Source of the DNA: Synechococcus sp. WH 8020
Lineage (GTDB): Bacteria; Cyanobacteriota; Cyanobacteriia; PCC-6307; Cyanobiaceae
Assembly (NCBI RefSeq): GCF_001040845.1
Contig: NZ_CP011941.1
Coordinates: forward strand, 763,744-827,743
Length of the DNA stretch: 64,000 nucleotides
Direction of reading: 5' to 3'
This document shows, in pieces, positions 35,154 to 44,000 of this stretch. How positions within the stretch are numbered: the first letter of the stretch is position 1; every line of letters begins with the position of its first letter. The notes under the pieces are model-generated. The model did no database searches and had not been told where the DNA came from. It worked only from the letters and a program-made list of their open reading frames with translations. The position numbers and the translations under genes are program-made.

Positions 35154-36071
35154 ATGACCACACTCCATTCCTCCCTCCAAGACGCACGCGTTGGTGTGAT
35201 CGGTGGTAGTGGCTTGTATTCGATCGAGGGCCTCGAATCCGTAGAAGAGGTCACGCTGGAGACTCCATTTGGCGCTCCCTCTGATTGTTTGCGTGTCGGC
35301 CAACTGAATGGCGTTGAGGTGGTGTTTCTTGCCCGTCATGGACGCTCGCATCACCTACTCCCTAGTGAGGTTCCCTATCAGGCCAATATTTGGGCCATGA
35401 GGTCCTTAGGGGTGCGCTGGTTGATCTCGGTTTCCGCTGTTGGATCTCTTCAGGAACATCTCCGCCCTCGCGACATGGTTGTCCCCAATCAATTCATCGA
35501 CAGAACGATGCAGAGGCCCCAGTCCTTCTTTGGTGGTGGCTGTGTTGCCCATGTCAGCTTGGCGGATCCGTTTTGTGAGCGATTGAGTGATCTGCTTGCT
35601 TCTGCTGCTACCGCCGAGATGCCTTCTGGGCATCGCCTGCATCGAGGTGGCACCTATCTGTGTATGGAAGGTCCGGCATTCTCGACAAGAGCTGAAAGTG
35701 AGCTGTATCGCAACTGGGGTTGTGATGTGATTGGCATGACGAATCACACCGAAGCTCGATTAGCAAGAGAAGCTGAAATCGCCTATGCCTCCCTCAGCAT
35801 GGTGACTGATTTTGATTGTTGGCATACCGAGCACGACGCTGTGACCGTTGAAATGATCATTGGCAACCTCCAAGCAAATGCCGCTGCCACGGGGCCAATC
35901 CTCTTTGCTCTGATGGAGAAACTAGGCCGTGAACGTCCTTCTTCTCCAGCCCATCACGCCCTTAAGGATGCCTTGATGACTCCTCCAGCTGCCGTTCCTG
36001 CGGCAATCCGCCAACGCCTTGATTTATTTACGAGTTCCTATTGGGGGCCTGCGACTGCTCCAGCCGACTAA
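35154..36071 (+). CDS. mtnP: S-methyl-5'-thioadenosine phosphorylase
   Basis: Phosphorolyses methylthioadenosine to adenine and methylthioribose 1-phosphate in the methionine salvage pathway. It has 305 residues. The N-terminal phosphate loop is VGVIGGSGLYSIEG; LARHGRSHHLLPSEVPYQANI, RDMVVPNQFIDRT, the YLCMEGPAFSTRAESELYR segment and GMTNHTEARLAREAEI define the purine nucleoside phosphorylase family II. The ATG at 35154 is used; upstream ATG at 35127 overlaps the ppiB promoter. The last 44 bases overlap the convergent murQ. Confidence 0.93.
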   Translation: MTTLHSSLQDARVGVIGGSGLYSIEGLESVEEVTLETPFGAPSDCLRVGQLNGVEVVFLARHGRSHHLLPSEVPYQANIWAMRSLGVRWLISVSAVGSLQEHLRPRDMVVPNQFIDRTMQRPQSFFGGGCVAHVSLADPFCERLSDLLASAATAEMPSGHRLHRGGTYLCMEGPAFSTRAESELYRNWGCDVIGMTNHTEARLAREAEIAYASLSMVTDFDCWHTEHDAVTVEMIIGNLQANAAATGPILFALMEKLGRERPSSPAHHALKDALMTPPAAVPAAIRQRLDLFTSSYWGPATAPAD

Positions 36072-36999
36072 GGGGTTCATTAAGGTGGATTCCGATCGAA
36101 CCAAGAGCAGCGCGCAGGTTGCCGTCGTGATTGGCCAGCAGGATATGGGCCTGTTCAAGATCCATGGATCCAGCCGCCATCACCAGAGCCCGTTTGACCG
36201 ATCCCTGGGCTTCCGTCAGCAGGGGAAGACCTTGCTCGCGAGATAGGCCAGCAAGATCCGTCAAGATCCTCAGAGACCGGTCGACAAGCTTGCTGTTGCT
36301 GGCAGAGACATCAACCATGCGGTTCCCGTAGACCTTTCCCAACTTCACCATCACCCCGGTGGAAAGGATATTGAGTGCCATTTTTGTTGCTGTTCCCGCC
36401 TTCAAACGCGTCGATCCAGTCAGCAGTTCTGGGCCTGTGATCAAGCGGACGTCCAGGTGACAGGGCATGGGTGCCTGTTCTGCAGGCACGCATGCCATCG
36501 CGATCGCCAAAGCATCCAAATCAACGGCGTATTGCAGGGCACCGAGTACATAAGGAGTAGTGCCACCAGCGGCAATGCCAACCAAACAATCGTCTGCGCT
36601 GAATTGATGACCTTTGAGGTCGTCTACTCCCCCCGTCTCTAGATCCTCAAGTCCCTCTGAACTGCGCAGAAGGGCAGGAGCACCTCCGGCCAAAACACCC
36701 TGGACCAATTCTGGTGGGCTGCAAAACGTGGGGGGACATTCAGCAGCATCCAAAACACCAAGTCGGCCTGAGGTTCCTGCTCCGATGTAAAAAAGGCGAC
36801 CGCCTCTGCTTAAACGCAATGCAACAGCATCGATTGCAGCACTGAGAGCGCCTGAGGCACCTTCAACAGCTAATTGAGGTTTGCGATCTTCATCGATGAA
36901 CAACTTCACCAGGTCGTCTGTGGACAACACGTCCAAATCAGCGCTTCGCGGATTCGACTGCTCTGTAGTGAGGTAGCCCCGATTTTCAGAAGGATTCAC
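36028..36999 (-). CDS. murQ: N-acetylmuramic acid 6-phosphate etherase
   Basis: Cleaves the lactyl ether of MurNAc 6-phosphate to give GlcNAc 6-phosphate, in recycling of cell-wall sugars. It has 323 residues with a SIS domain. Family segments are NPSENRGYLTTEQSN-type start, LFYIGAGTSGRLGVLDAAECP, PELVQGVLAGG, VGIAAGGTTPYVLGAL and LKAGTATKMALNILSTG. The GTG start has GGAGG seven bases upstream and overlaps the DUF3110 stop (GTGA). It belongs to the run dnaK, dnaJ, DUF3110, murQ. No kinase or permease of the usual MurNAc pathway is adjacent. Confidence 0.93.
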   Translation of the reverse strand: MNPSENRGYLTTEQSNPRSADLDVLSTDDLVKLFIDEDRKPQLAVEGASGALSAAIDAVALRLSRGGRLFYIGAGTSGRLGVLDAAECPPTFCSPPELVQGVLAGGAPALLRSSEGLEDLETGGVDDLKGHQFSADDCLVGIAAGGTTPYVLGALQYAVDLDALAIAMACVPAEQAPMPCHLDVRLITGPELLTGSTRLKAGTATKMALNILSTGVMVKLGKVYGNRMVDVSASNSKLVDRSLRILTDLAGLSREQGLPLLTEAQGSVKRALVMAAGSMDLEQAHILLANHDGNLRAALGSIGIHLNEPLSRLEQSQAPNRNS

Positions 37000-37397
37000 A
37001 GTAAATCCTCCAGACGACGGCGAACATCATCCAGACCATCGCTTGAGCTTGATGGTTGAACGCTATCGACCGATTGATCTTCTGTTTGCCAATTGCTGAC
37101 GTCTCGATTGGAACTGGGAGGGGCCAGCATCAAGCGTTCATCATCTGTTTTAGGGACAAAACCAGTTTCGACAAGTCGCGCTTCATACCCAGCCTCCGTG
37201 CAGAACAGCTCCACCTCGTGTTGATCGAGAGCTTCCACAGTCGGTGTTGGGAAATCCTGGGCCTCTAACAGGCCTGCATACCGTTCGGCGTCGTCGGAGT
37301 TTTCAAACATCAAAACCACCGTTGTCCCAGACAACTCCAGGGAATGGATGCCCTCACTGTCCTGACCAGCGTCGTAAAGAAGGACGTGAACGAGCAT
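36996..37397 (-). CDS. DUF3110 family protein
   Basis: A 133-residue protein of the uncharacterised cyanobacterial DUF3110 family. The folded part is residues 1 to about 95: MLVHVLLYDAGQDSEGIHSL, a segment around VVLMFENSDDAERYAGLL, and VELFCTEAGYEARLVE. The pattern resembles a small alpha/beta ferredoxin-like domain. The remainder is a Ser-rich acidic linker ending in a short helix DDVRRRLEDLL. Its stop overlaps the murQ start by four bases, and it begins 44 bases after dnaJ. Confidence 0.85.
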   Translation of the reverse strand: MLVHVLLYDAGQDSEGIHSLELSGTTVVLMFENSDDAERYAGLLEAQDFPTPTVEALDQHEVELFCTEAGYEARLVETGFVPKTDDERLMLAPPSSNRDVSNWQTEDQSVDSVQPSSSSDGLDDVRRRLEDLL

Positions 37398-37441
37398 GAG
37401 CTGTTTGAGGTCCCTTTCAGTCTCTCATCGAAAGACCTGGA

Positions 37442-38350
37442 TTAGATCCGCCCTTGGTCCAAGCTCAGTTCCTGAAGCCTCTGGTAAAGGGCTTGTTCGT
37501 CTTCGTTCAAATGGGCAGGTATCACGATGACCACTTCCACCAGTTGATCTCCTTGTCGGTCGTTCCAGACCAGGCCGCGTTCGCGTAATCGCAACAAACG
37601 ACCACTCGATGACCCTGGAGGCACCTGAAGGGTGACGGATCCCGACAGCGTTGGAACATCCACCGCGCATCCAAGGGCGGCATCAGGAGGAAACAGTTCC
37701 AAGCGGTACAGCACGCGCAACCCATCAATGCGTAGCCCCTCAGCGGTCACCACTTGCAACTGCAAAAAGTGATCACGTCCGCCAGGTGCCACTCCCTCCA
37801 AACGGAGGCGCCAGCCATCCCCAGCAAATGGAGGCGTCTCCACCTCGATCACCGTTCCATCGGAAAGCTCCAAATTCACTGCTGTTCCGTGAAGGGCCTG
37901 GTCGGGGGTCAAGACAACCGTCGTTTCGAGATTGTCTTGTGAGCGAACAGGCGGAGGCGGTTGGGGAGATGGGGTTGGTCTGTGCTCCGATTGCGCTTGA
38001 TCCTCCTTGTGAGTGGGTTCAGCTCGATCAGGCTCTGGTGGATCACCAATGCCCAGAACAACAGCGAGATACTCCTCGAAATCAGGGAACCCTGAAGCAA
38101 ATGGATCTTTGCTGTTACTGCGACCCGAGCGACGTTGTTCCCAGGCGACACGCCTGTCGTGATCACTGAGGACGGCGTAGGCCTCATTGACGAGTTTGAA
38201 GCGCTCTTCAGCTTGGCGATCGTTCCCATTGAGATCGGGGTGCCAACGCCTTGCCTCACGCCTGAAGGCCCTCTTCAGCGCGTCTGCGTCACTTCCTGGA
38301 TCGAGACCAAGGAGGGCCCAATAATCGGGCTCAGCGATAGAAGTCATCAT
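37442..38350 (-). CDS. DnaJ-like co-chaperone, no zinc finger (CbpA type)
   Basis: J-domain protein of about 302 residues that works with the Hsp70 next to it. The J domain (about 5-75) has YWALLGLDPGSDADALKRAF and the HPD motif in RRWHPDLNG. A Pro/Glu/Gln-rich linker follows (about 100-160). The C-terminal half carries beta-rich substrate domains (VVLTPDQALHGTAVNLELSD and LQVPPGSSSGRLLRLRERGL). No CxxCxGxG zinc repeats are present. The start at 38350 overlaps the end of dnaK by 20 bases; a longer frame reaches 38446 but lies in dnaK. Confidence 0.9.
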   Translation of the reverse strand: MMTSIAEPDYWALLGLDPGSDADALKRAFRREARRWHPDLNGNDRQAEERFKLVNEAYAVLSDHDRRVAWEQRRSGRSNSKDPFASGFPDFEEYLAVVLGIGDPPEPDRAEPTHKEDQAQSEHRPTPSPQPPPPVRSQDNLETTVVLTPDQALHGTAVNLELSDGTVIEVETPPFAGDGWRLRLEGVAPGGRDHFLQLQVVTAEGLRIDGLRVLYRLELFPPDAALGCAVDVPTLSGSVTLQVPPGSSSGRLLRLRERGLVWNDRQGDQLVEVVIVIPAHLNEDEQALYQRLQELSLDQGRI

Positions 38351-40325
38351 CCCAGGGGTCGATTCCTCGACGTCCACTTCTGATTCTTTCGTCGGAACGA
38401 CTGTTACCTGTGGACCAGGGGTCATCGTCCCAATCGTCGTCTGCAAAGAGTTCGTCTTTCAACGTCCCCAGCGTGCTGCGAATGCCTTGAAGCGGACCCG
38501 TATCGCTGCTTCGTTCTGCAGAAAGGCGTCGGTTTAAACCGAAGAGAGCTTCCTGAAGGCCGCTGACGCCCATCTCCAATTGCTGAGGATCATCTTGCTC
38601 AAGCAGATCTTGGACATCTCGCATGGCCATTTCAACGGCTCTCTGCTGTCGTTCAGCGCCATATGGACCGAGTTCTAGAGCGGCATCGCGCAGACGTCGC
38701 TCCGCTTGCGCCACCAAAGTGAGGGCTGAATTGCGCCGCTCAATCGCCGCACGCCGACGCCGGTCTTCATCTGCGCGAGCTTCCGCTTCGGCTAAAAGTG
38801 CTTGTAATTCGTCTTCGTTGAGATTCGATCCACCTTGGATCGTGACGGATTGTTTTCGACCCGTCGTGCGATCGGTTGCGCTGACCTGAAGGATTCCGTT
38901 GGCATCAATGTCAAAAGCGACCTGAATTTGCGGGACACCACGGGGCGCAGGAGGAATCCCTGATAAGCGGAAACGGCCTAGGGACTTGTTGTCTTGCGCC
39001 ATTTGTCGCTCACCCTGCCAAACGTGAATTTCCACGGATGATTGGTTGGCACCAGATGTGCTGAATACGTCGGATTGACGGACTGGAATGGGTGTATTCC
39101 GTGGAATCAAGACCTTCATGAGGCCTCCCACAGTTTCCAAACCAAGGGACAGGGGTGTGACGTCATTGAGCAGAAGATCTCTCAGCTCACCGGTAATGAT
39201 TCCGGCTTGAACGGCTGCCCCTACAGCAACCACCTCATCGGGATTGACGGATTGACAGGGGTCATGAGGAACCAACGTTCTCACCAGCTGCATCACCATG
39301 GGCATCCGGGTGCTGCCACCCACAAGCACAACATCGTCAATGTCTTCTGCAAGCCAGCCTGAATCGCGAAGAGCAGCCTGAACAGGGGTCAGCAGTCGAT
39401 CAAGCAGATCAGGACACAGGCCTTCAAATGTTTTGCGATCGAGGGTGGTCTCGATGTGAAGGGGGCCTTCCTCACCGGTCGCGATAAAAGGGAGGGAAAT
39501 GGGTGTTGTGGAAATGCCTGAAAGTTCTTGTTTGGCTTTTTCAGCCGCTTCAGTAAGACGTTGAAGCGCTTGGCGATCCCTGCGAAGATCAATTTGATGT
39601 TGCTTGAGAAAGGCTTCAGCAAGCCAATCAACGATGAGTTGATCAAAGTCATTACCGCCCAGCTGGGTGTCGCCATTGGTGGCCTTGACATCGAAGACGC
39701 CATTGGCGATCCGGAGAAGTGAGACGTCAAAGGTGCCTCCACCAAGATCGAAAACAAGAACGCGACGAACAGCACTTCGATCAAAGCCATAGGCAAGGGC
39801 TGCAGCCGTGGGCTCATTGAGAATTCGCTCAATCGACAAACCAGCGAGACGTCCTGCGTCTCGAGTGGCCTGGCGCTGGGCATCATTGAAGTAGGCCGGA
39901 ACCGTGAGAACGGCTGCGTCAACTGTTTCGCCTAGATAGGTACTGGCGTCATCAACAAGTTTGCGCAAGATGCTTGAGACAAGCTCTTCAGGCGCATATT
40001 CACGTTCGGTTTGAGGGCATGCCACACGAACGTTGCCCTGGTTGTTCGCACTCACGGTGTAGGGAACGGTGAGCGTGTTGTCGTCGAGCTCATCCCAAGC
40101 GCGTCCTACAAAGCGCTTGAGGTTTGAAAATGTGTTGCGAGGATTAAGGACGAGCTGGCGCCTTGCAGGCTGGCCTACCAGCAGCTCATCCTCTTTGGTG
40201 TAGCCCACAACCGATGGAGTTGTCCTAGTTCCTTCCGCGTTGGCAATCACCACCGGTCGACCCGCTTCAAGCACGGCGACTACGGAGTTCGTGGTTCCCA
40301 GGTCGATTCCGACGATCCGGCCCAT
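38331..40325 (-). CDS. dnaK: Hsp70 chaperone DnaK
   Basis: ATP-dependent chaperone of 664 residues. The nucleotide-binding domain starts with [21 protein letters not shown] and has [14 protein letters not shown] and [13 protein letters not shown]; the linker segment is [14 protein letters not shown]; the substrate domain follows ([36 protein letters not shown]). The C-terminal tail is strongly acidic and Asp/Trp-rich (DDWDDDPW, then DPWDDDFYR) rather than an EEVD or KK tail. Cyanobacteria have several DnaK copies; which paralogue this is cannot be settled here. It overlaps dnaJ by 20 bases. Confidence 0.93.
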   Translation of the reverse strand: MGRIVGIDLGTTNSVVAVLEAGRPVVIANAEGTRTTPSVVGYTKEDELLVGQPARRQLVLNPRNTFSNLKRFVGRAWDELDDNTLTVPYTVSANNQGNVRVACPQTEREYAPEELVSSILRKLVDDASTYLGETVDAAVLTVPAYFNDAQRQATRDAGRLAGLSIERILNEPTAAALAYGFDRSAVRRVLVFDLGGGTFDVSLLRIANGVFDVKATNGDTQLGGNDFDQLIVDWLAEAFLKQHQIDLRRDRQALQRLTEAAEKAKQELSGISTTPISLPFIATGEEGPLHIETTLDRKTFEGLCPDLLDRLLTPVQAALRDSGWLAEDIDDVVLVGGSTRMPMVMQLVRTLVPHDPCQSVNPDEVVAVGAAVQAGIITGELRDLLLNDVTPLSLGLETVGGLMKVLIPRNTPIPVRQSDVFSTSGANQSSVEIHVWQGERQMAQDNKSLGRFRLSGIPPAPRGVPQIQVAFDIDANGILQVSATDRTTGRKQSVTIQGGSNLNEDELQALLAEAEARADEDRRRRAAIERRNSALTLVAQAERRLRDAALELGPYGAERQQRAVEMAMRDVQDLLEQDDPQQLEMGVSGLQEALFGLNRRLSAERSSDTGPLQGIRSTLGTLKDELFADDDWDDDPWSTGNSRSDERIRSGRRGIDPWDDDFYR

Positions 40326-40467
40326 AACCGCGCATTTGGTGTCTCCAAGCTAACGGGCCAAACTCCAATCACCAAGCTTCTATGTGTTCGGATCCTGTGG
40401 TGTTCTTTCCCTTACCTTCCAAACAGCAGGCGTAGGGATAGGGTTTAACAATCTGTCTGCCAGCAGA

Positions 40468-41415
40468 GTGACCAATTTCAAGGCTCAATACCTGCTGCGA
40501 AGCAGACCAGCAGCAGAAAAGTTTGTGGATGGCAGTTTTCAGAGGCTGGTCGTGGTCATGGCCTCCATGGTTGCGCTGATTCTCATCTCAATTTTTGTGG
40601 TGGTGTTTTGGGGATCATTGGAGTCGATGGGGCGGTACGGACTGAAATTTTTGGTCACGTCCAATTGGAATCCCGTTGATGATGAATACGGAGCGTTCAC
40701 GGCGATCTATGGAACACTTGTGACCTCTCTGTTGGCACTTGTTATTGCTGTTCCTTTAGGAGTTGGTACTGCAATATTCATTACAGAAGACATCATTCCA
40801 CTGAAGATCAGAAATATTATTGGCTTGATGGTAGAGCTGCTAGCTGCCATTCCCTCTGTGGTTTTAGGTTTGTGGGCGATCTTTATTTTAGAGCCATTTA
40901 TTCGACCTTTTCTCATGTTCCTTTATGAGGATTTTGGATGGATACCATTTTTTAGTACGGAACCATTGGGACCAGGTATATCGCCAGCTATTTTGATTCT
41001 GGTTGTGATGATATTACCGATCATCACTGCCATAGCCCGTGATTCATTAAACCAAGTGCCGATGCAACTCCGCCAAGCTGCCTATGGAGTTGGAGCGACG
41101 CGCTGGGGAGCCATTCTGAATGTCATTTTACCTGCAGCTGTATCAGGAATTGTTGGTGGAGTGATGCTTGCCCTCGGGAGAGCAATGGGAGAAACCATGG
41201 CGGTCACGATGATTATAGGAAACTCAAATGTCTTTAGTTGGTCCTTGCTCGCTCCTGGCAATACGATTTCAGCCATGCTTGCCAACCAGTTTGGAGAGGC
41301 AGATGTTGGGCAACTCTCTTCACTGATGTATGCAGCATTTGTTTTAATGATTCTTACTTTGCTGGTCAATATATTGGCTCAGTGGCTTGTAAAACGTCTC
41401 AGTCTAAAGTATTAA
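40468..41415 (+). CDS. pstC: Phosphate ABC transporter permease PstC
   Basis: Inner-membrane permease of the high-affinity phosphate uptake system, 315 residues from the GTG used here. Six membrane segments are visible, the first at VVVMASMVALILISIFVVVFW. The EAA-like coupling loop is SLNQVPMQLRQAAYGVGATRWG, followed by ILPAAVSGIVGGVMLALGRAMG. The start is uncertain: the frame is open from 40384, and the GTG at 40468 begins VTNFKAQYL close to other cyanobacterial PstC. It is three bases from pstA and divergent from dnaK. No phosphate-binding protein gene is adjacent. Confidence 0.92.
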   Translation: MTNFKAQYLLRSRPAAEKFVDGSFQRLVVVMASMVALILISIFVVVFWGSLESMGRYGLKFLVTSNWNPVDDEYGAFTAIYGTLVTSLLALVIAVPLGVGTAIFITEDIIPLKIRNIIGLMVELLAAIPSVVLGLWAIFILEPFIRPFLMFLYEDFGWIPFFSTEPLGPGISPAILILVVMILPIITAIARDSLNQVPMQLRQAAYGVGATRWGAILNVILPAAVSGIVGGVMLALGRAMGETMAVTMIIGNSNVFSWSLLAPGNTISAMLANQFGEADVGQLSSLMYAAFVLMILTLLVNILAQWLVKRLSLKY

Positions 41416-41418
41416 TAA

Positions 41419-42324
41419 ATGAACTATCCCTCATCAACTATTCGATCTGAAGCTCGAGTTCCGGACCTGAGCTACAAGGGTTTTTTAAAGAGAAATCTTG
41501 GTAGTCGTTTTTTATCATTTTTGGCCGGTGTGTTTTCATTTCTTTGCGTTTTGCCGTTGATTGCGGTTCTTGCTTATGTTTTGATCAAAGGTATTTCTAC
41601 GATTAATGTTGATTTCTTTACCCAACTCCCGCCTCCTCCAGGCGGGCAAGGTGGAGGAGTTGGTAATGCCATTCTTGGAAGTATTGTTGTTACAACGATA
41701 GCGGCCTTGATTGCAATTCCCATCGGCGTTGGTGGTGGTATTTACTTAGCCGAATATTCCACTGGCCGTGTCTTTTCACAATTCATTCGATTTGGAACGA
41801 ATGTACTTGCTGGTGTCCCGTCAATCATTGCTGGCGTTTTCATTTATGGAGTGATTGTTTCTACTCGAATCCTTTTTGGCCATACCTTCAGCGCGATTGC
41901 GGGAGGAACTGCTCTGTCTGTTTTGATGCTTCCCACTGTGGTCAAGACAACAGATGAAGGCTTGAAACTTGTTTCCAACGACCTGCGACGTGCTGCTTAT
42001 GGAGTTGGTGCATCTCGTTTCGTGACTATCAGTCAAATTACGCTCCCTAAGGCTTTTACTCCAATTGCAACTGGGGTGGTGTTGTCGATCGCTAGAGCCG
42101 CTGGAGAAACAGCACCATTGATTTTTACAGCTCTGTTCTCTCCGTTCTGGCCGAATGGCATCTTTGATCCTATTGCAACTCTATCTGTCTTAATTTATAA
42201 TTTTTCTGCACAGCCTTATGATCTGCAAAACCAACTCGCTTGGTCAGCATCCTTTCTTCTCGTTGTGTTCATATTCGCCCTCAATCTTCTCGCTCGTTGG
42301 TTTGGGAGGATGGCAAATAAGTGA
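41419..42324 (+). CDS. pstA: Phosphate ABC transporter permease PstA
   Basis: Second membrane subunit of the phosphate transporter, 301 residues with about six membrane segments. The first is FLAGVFSFLCVLPLIAVLAYVL; the Pro-rich periplasmic loop is FFTQLPPPPGGQGGGVG; the coupling loop is SNDLRRAAYGVGASRFVTIS, followed by LPKAFTPIATGVVLSIARAAGETAP, typical of PstA. It starts three bases after the pstC stop and pstB starts 54 bases after its stop. Confidence 0.94.
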   Translation: MNYPSSTIRSEARVPDLSYKGFLKRNLGSRFLSFLAGVFSFLCVLPLIAVLAYVLIKGISTINVDFFTQLPPPPGGQGGGVGNAILGSIVVTTIAALIAIPIGVGGGIYLAEYSTGRVFSQFIRFGTNVLAGVPSIIAGVFIYGVIVSTRILFGHTFSAIAGGTALSVLMLPTVVKTTDEGLKLVSNDLRRAAYGVGASRFVTISQITLPKAFTPIATGVVLSIARAAGETAPLIFTALFSPFWPNGIFDPIATLSVLIYNFSAQPYDLQNQLAWSASFLLVVFIFALNLLARWFGRMANK

Positions 42325-42378
42325 TATCGATGATTAAAGGCTTCAATTAATCAATTTCCGGTTCTGAACTTTTCTCTC

Positions 42379-43197
42379 ATGACAGCCCTTTCATCAACAG
42401 AGTTGCGGGAACCAAATCTCGATACTTGCCTGTCGATTCAAAATACAACAATTAGTTATGGCGAATTTGAAGCCTTAAAAAATGTTTTCTGTGATATCCC
42501 AAGAGGCAAGGTAACGGCTTTTATTGGACCCTCGGGTTGTGGCAAGTCAACTCTCCTAAGAGGTCTTAATCGAATGAATGATTTGATTGAGGGTTGTACT
42601 CTTAAAGGAAGAATACTTTTTGACGGTGCGGATTTATACGCTCCTGAAGTTGACCCAGTCGAAGTTCGTCGTCGCATTGGAATGGTATTTCAACAACCCA
42701 ATCCCTTCCCAAAGAGCATCTATGAAAATATTGCTTTCGGTGCTCGCATTAATGGATATAACGGCGATATGGATGAATTGGTTGAACGCTCACTACGTCA
42801 AGCAGCAATATGGGATGAATGCAAAGACAAACTTAAAGAGAGTGGAAATTCCCTTTCCGGTGGCCAACAGCAACGTCTTTGTATTGCACGCACCATAGCG
42901 ATCGAGCCTGAAGTGATCTTGATGGATGAACCATGTTCTGCACTCGATCCGATCTCAACCTTGAAAATTGAGGAAACCATCCATGAGCTTAAAAATAATT
43001 TCACGATCGTAATCGTGACTCATAATATGCAGCAGGCTGTACGTGTCAGTGACATGACAGCATTCTTTAATGCTGAGGCTGTAGACGGAGAATCAGGAAA
43101 AGTGGGGTATCTCGTAGAATTTAATGACACAGATAAGATTTTCAATGCTCCCTCACAGCAGGCTACTAGGGATTACGTCTCTGGTCGTTTTGGTTGA
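42379..43197 (+). CDS. pstB: Phosphate ABC transporter ATPase PstB
   Basis: ATPase subunit of the phosphate transporter, 272 residues. Walker A is [20 protein letters not shown], typical of PstB. The Q-loop is [20 protein letters not shown], the signature [15 protein letters not shown], Walker [17 protein letters not shown] and the switch [13 protein letters not shown]. The end [20 protein letters not shown] is the family tail. No phoU or pstS follows; about 300 bases without a gene separate it from tRNA-Ser. Confidence 0.96.
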   Translation: MTALSSTELREPNLDTCLSIQNTTISYGEFEALKNVFCDIPRGKVTAFIGPSGCGKSTLLRGLNRMNDLIEGCTLKGRILFDGADLYAPEVDPVEVRRRIGMVFQQPNPFPKSIYENIAFGARINGYNGDMDELVERSLRQAAIWDECKDKLKESGNSLSGGQQQRLCIARTIAIEPEVILMDEPCSALDPISTLKIEETIHELKNNFTIVIVTHNMQQAVRVSDMTAFFNAEAVDGESGKVGYLVEFNDTDKIFNAPSQQATRDYVSGRFG

Positions 43198-43460
43198 TTG
43201 AATCGGTATGACGACCCCCTGTCTTTACTTCCTGTAGGACTATTTCCGATTGAATTGATTGAATAGATCAAGGAGCCCTTGATGCTCTCCACCCATTCAT
43301 GAGCTTTGATGTTCATCTAAGAGATTTTTTGATTCCGCTTCATTCGCTAAAAGTGCTCCGTCTGTCGTTCTTTCTTGATGTGTGTGGATCCAACGATGCC
43401 AGATCGCTGATGCCCCCCTTTCAATGGTTGACTCTTTCAATGGCTGACTCGAGTCCAATC
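43198..43460. other. Non-coding stretch between pstB and tRNA-Ser, with a 16-base tandem duplication
   Basis: No gene is supported here. A 16-base unit, TTTCAATGG-Y-TGACTC, occurs twice in tandem at 43419-43434 and 43435-43450, differing at one base. The second copy runs into the palindrome GACTCGAGTC (43446-43455), just beyond the tRNA terminator. A 6-base inverted repeat (AATCGG/CCGATT) lies shortly after the pstB stop but has a long loop. Confidence 0.5.
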
Positions 43461-43484
43461 AAAAACCCCTCGCAAAGCAAGGGG
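43461..43484 (-). terminator. Rho-independent terminator of tRNA-Ser
   Basis: On the minus strand CCCCTTGC and GCGAGGGG pair over eight bases (one T-G pair) with a TTT loop, followed by TTTTTG. It lies 14 bases after the tRNA-Ser 3' end. The stem and T-run are clear by sequence. Confidence 0.85.
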
Positions 43485-43498
43485 TGGATGAGCTTCAA

Positions 43499-43585
43499 CG
43501 GAGAGGGAGGGATTCGAACCCTCGATAGAGTTGCCCCTATACAGCATTTCCAGTGCTGCGCCTTCGACCACTCGGCCACCTCTCC
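43499..43585 (-). tRNA. tRNA-Ser(GGA)
   Basis: An 87-base class II tRNA. The acceptor stem GGAGAGG pairs with CCTCTCC, the D arm is GCCGAGTGGTCGAAGGC, the anticodon stem CAGCA/TGCTG closes the loop CTGGAAA with anticodon GGA, a long variable arm follows (TAGGGGCAACTCTA), and the T arm is GAGGGTTCGAATCCCTC. The discriminator base is G, as in tRNA-Ser. The CCA end is not encoded. It reads codons UCC and UCU. Confidence 0.96.
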
Positions 43586-43631
43586 AGTGGCTGAAGTGAG
43601 AATGTAGCAGGGCGTTTCCTGAGGGCCTGAT

Positions 43632-44000
43632 ATGAGACCAAATCACACAGTCACAATTCACTGGCTACAGGCTGGACGAACGATCACCCATCAGGTTCCA
43701 GAGGGGGAGTACATCCTCCAAAGCTTCGAGCAACAGGGAGATCCACTCCCTTTCTCCTGCCGTAATGGTTGCTGTACGTCCTGCGCGGTAAAAATCAAAG
43801 CGGGATGCCTCGATCAAGCAGAGGCCATGGGACTCTCAAAGGAGCTCAGGCAACAGGGTTATGGACTGCTTTGTGTTGCAAGAGCGCTGGGACCTCTTGA
43901 AGCAGTCACACAAGATGAAGATGAGGTGTATGAGCTTCAATTCGGTCGTCATTTCGGACGCGGGCGGATACGCCACGGCATTCCACTGGAGGAGGAGTGA
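43632..44000 (+). CDS. [2Fe-2S] ferredoxin of FdC2 type with C-terminal extension
   Basis: Plant-type ferredoxin of 122 residues. The cluster ligands are C43, C48 and C51 (CRNGCCTSC) and C81 in GLLCVARALG. The C-terminal extension starts with TQDEDEVYELQFGRHFGRG, a segment that I associate with the FdC2 subfamily conserved between cyanobacteria and plant chloroplasts, where loss impairs photosynthesis. It is therefore probably not the main photosynthetic PetF. The ATG is 31 bases from the tRNA-Ser 5' end on the other strand. Its stop TGA overlaps the next ATG by one base pattern (TGATG). Confidence 0.88.
   Translation: MRPNHTVTIHWLQAGRTITHQVPEGEYILQSFEQQGDPLPFSCRNGCCTSCAVKIKAGCLDQAEAMGLSKELRQQGYGLLCVARALGPLEAVTQDEDEVYELQFGRHFGRGRIRHGIPLEEE

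Noticed and set aside
40326-40467. Pho box before pstC
   Set aside because: Only single weak CTTACC or TTTAAC matches; the tandem spacing of a cyanobacterial Pho box is missing.
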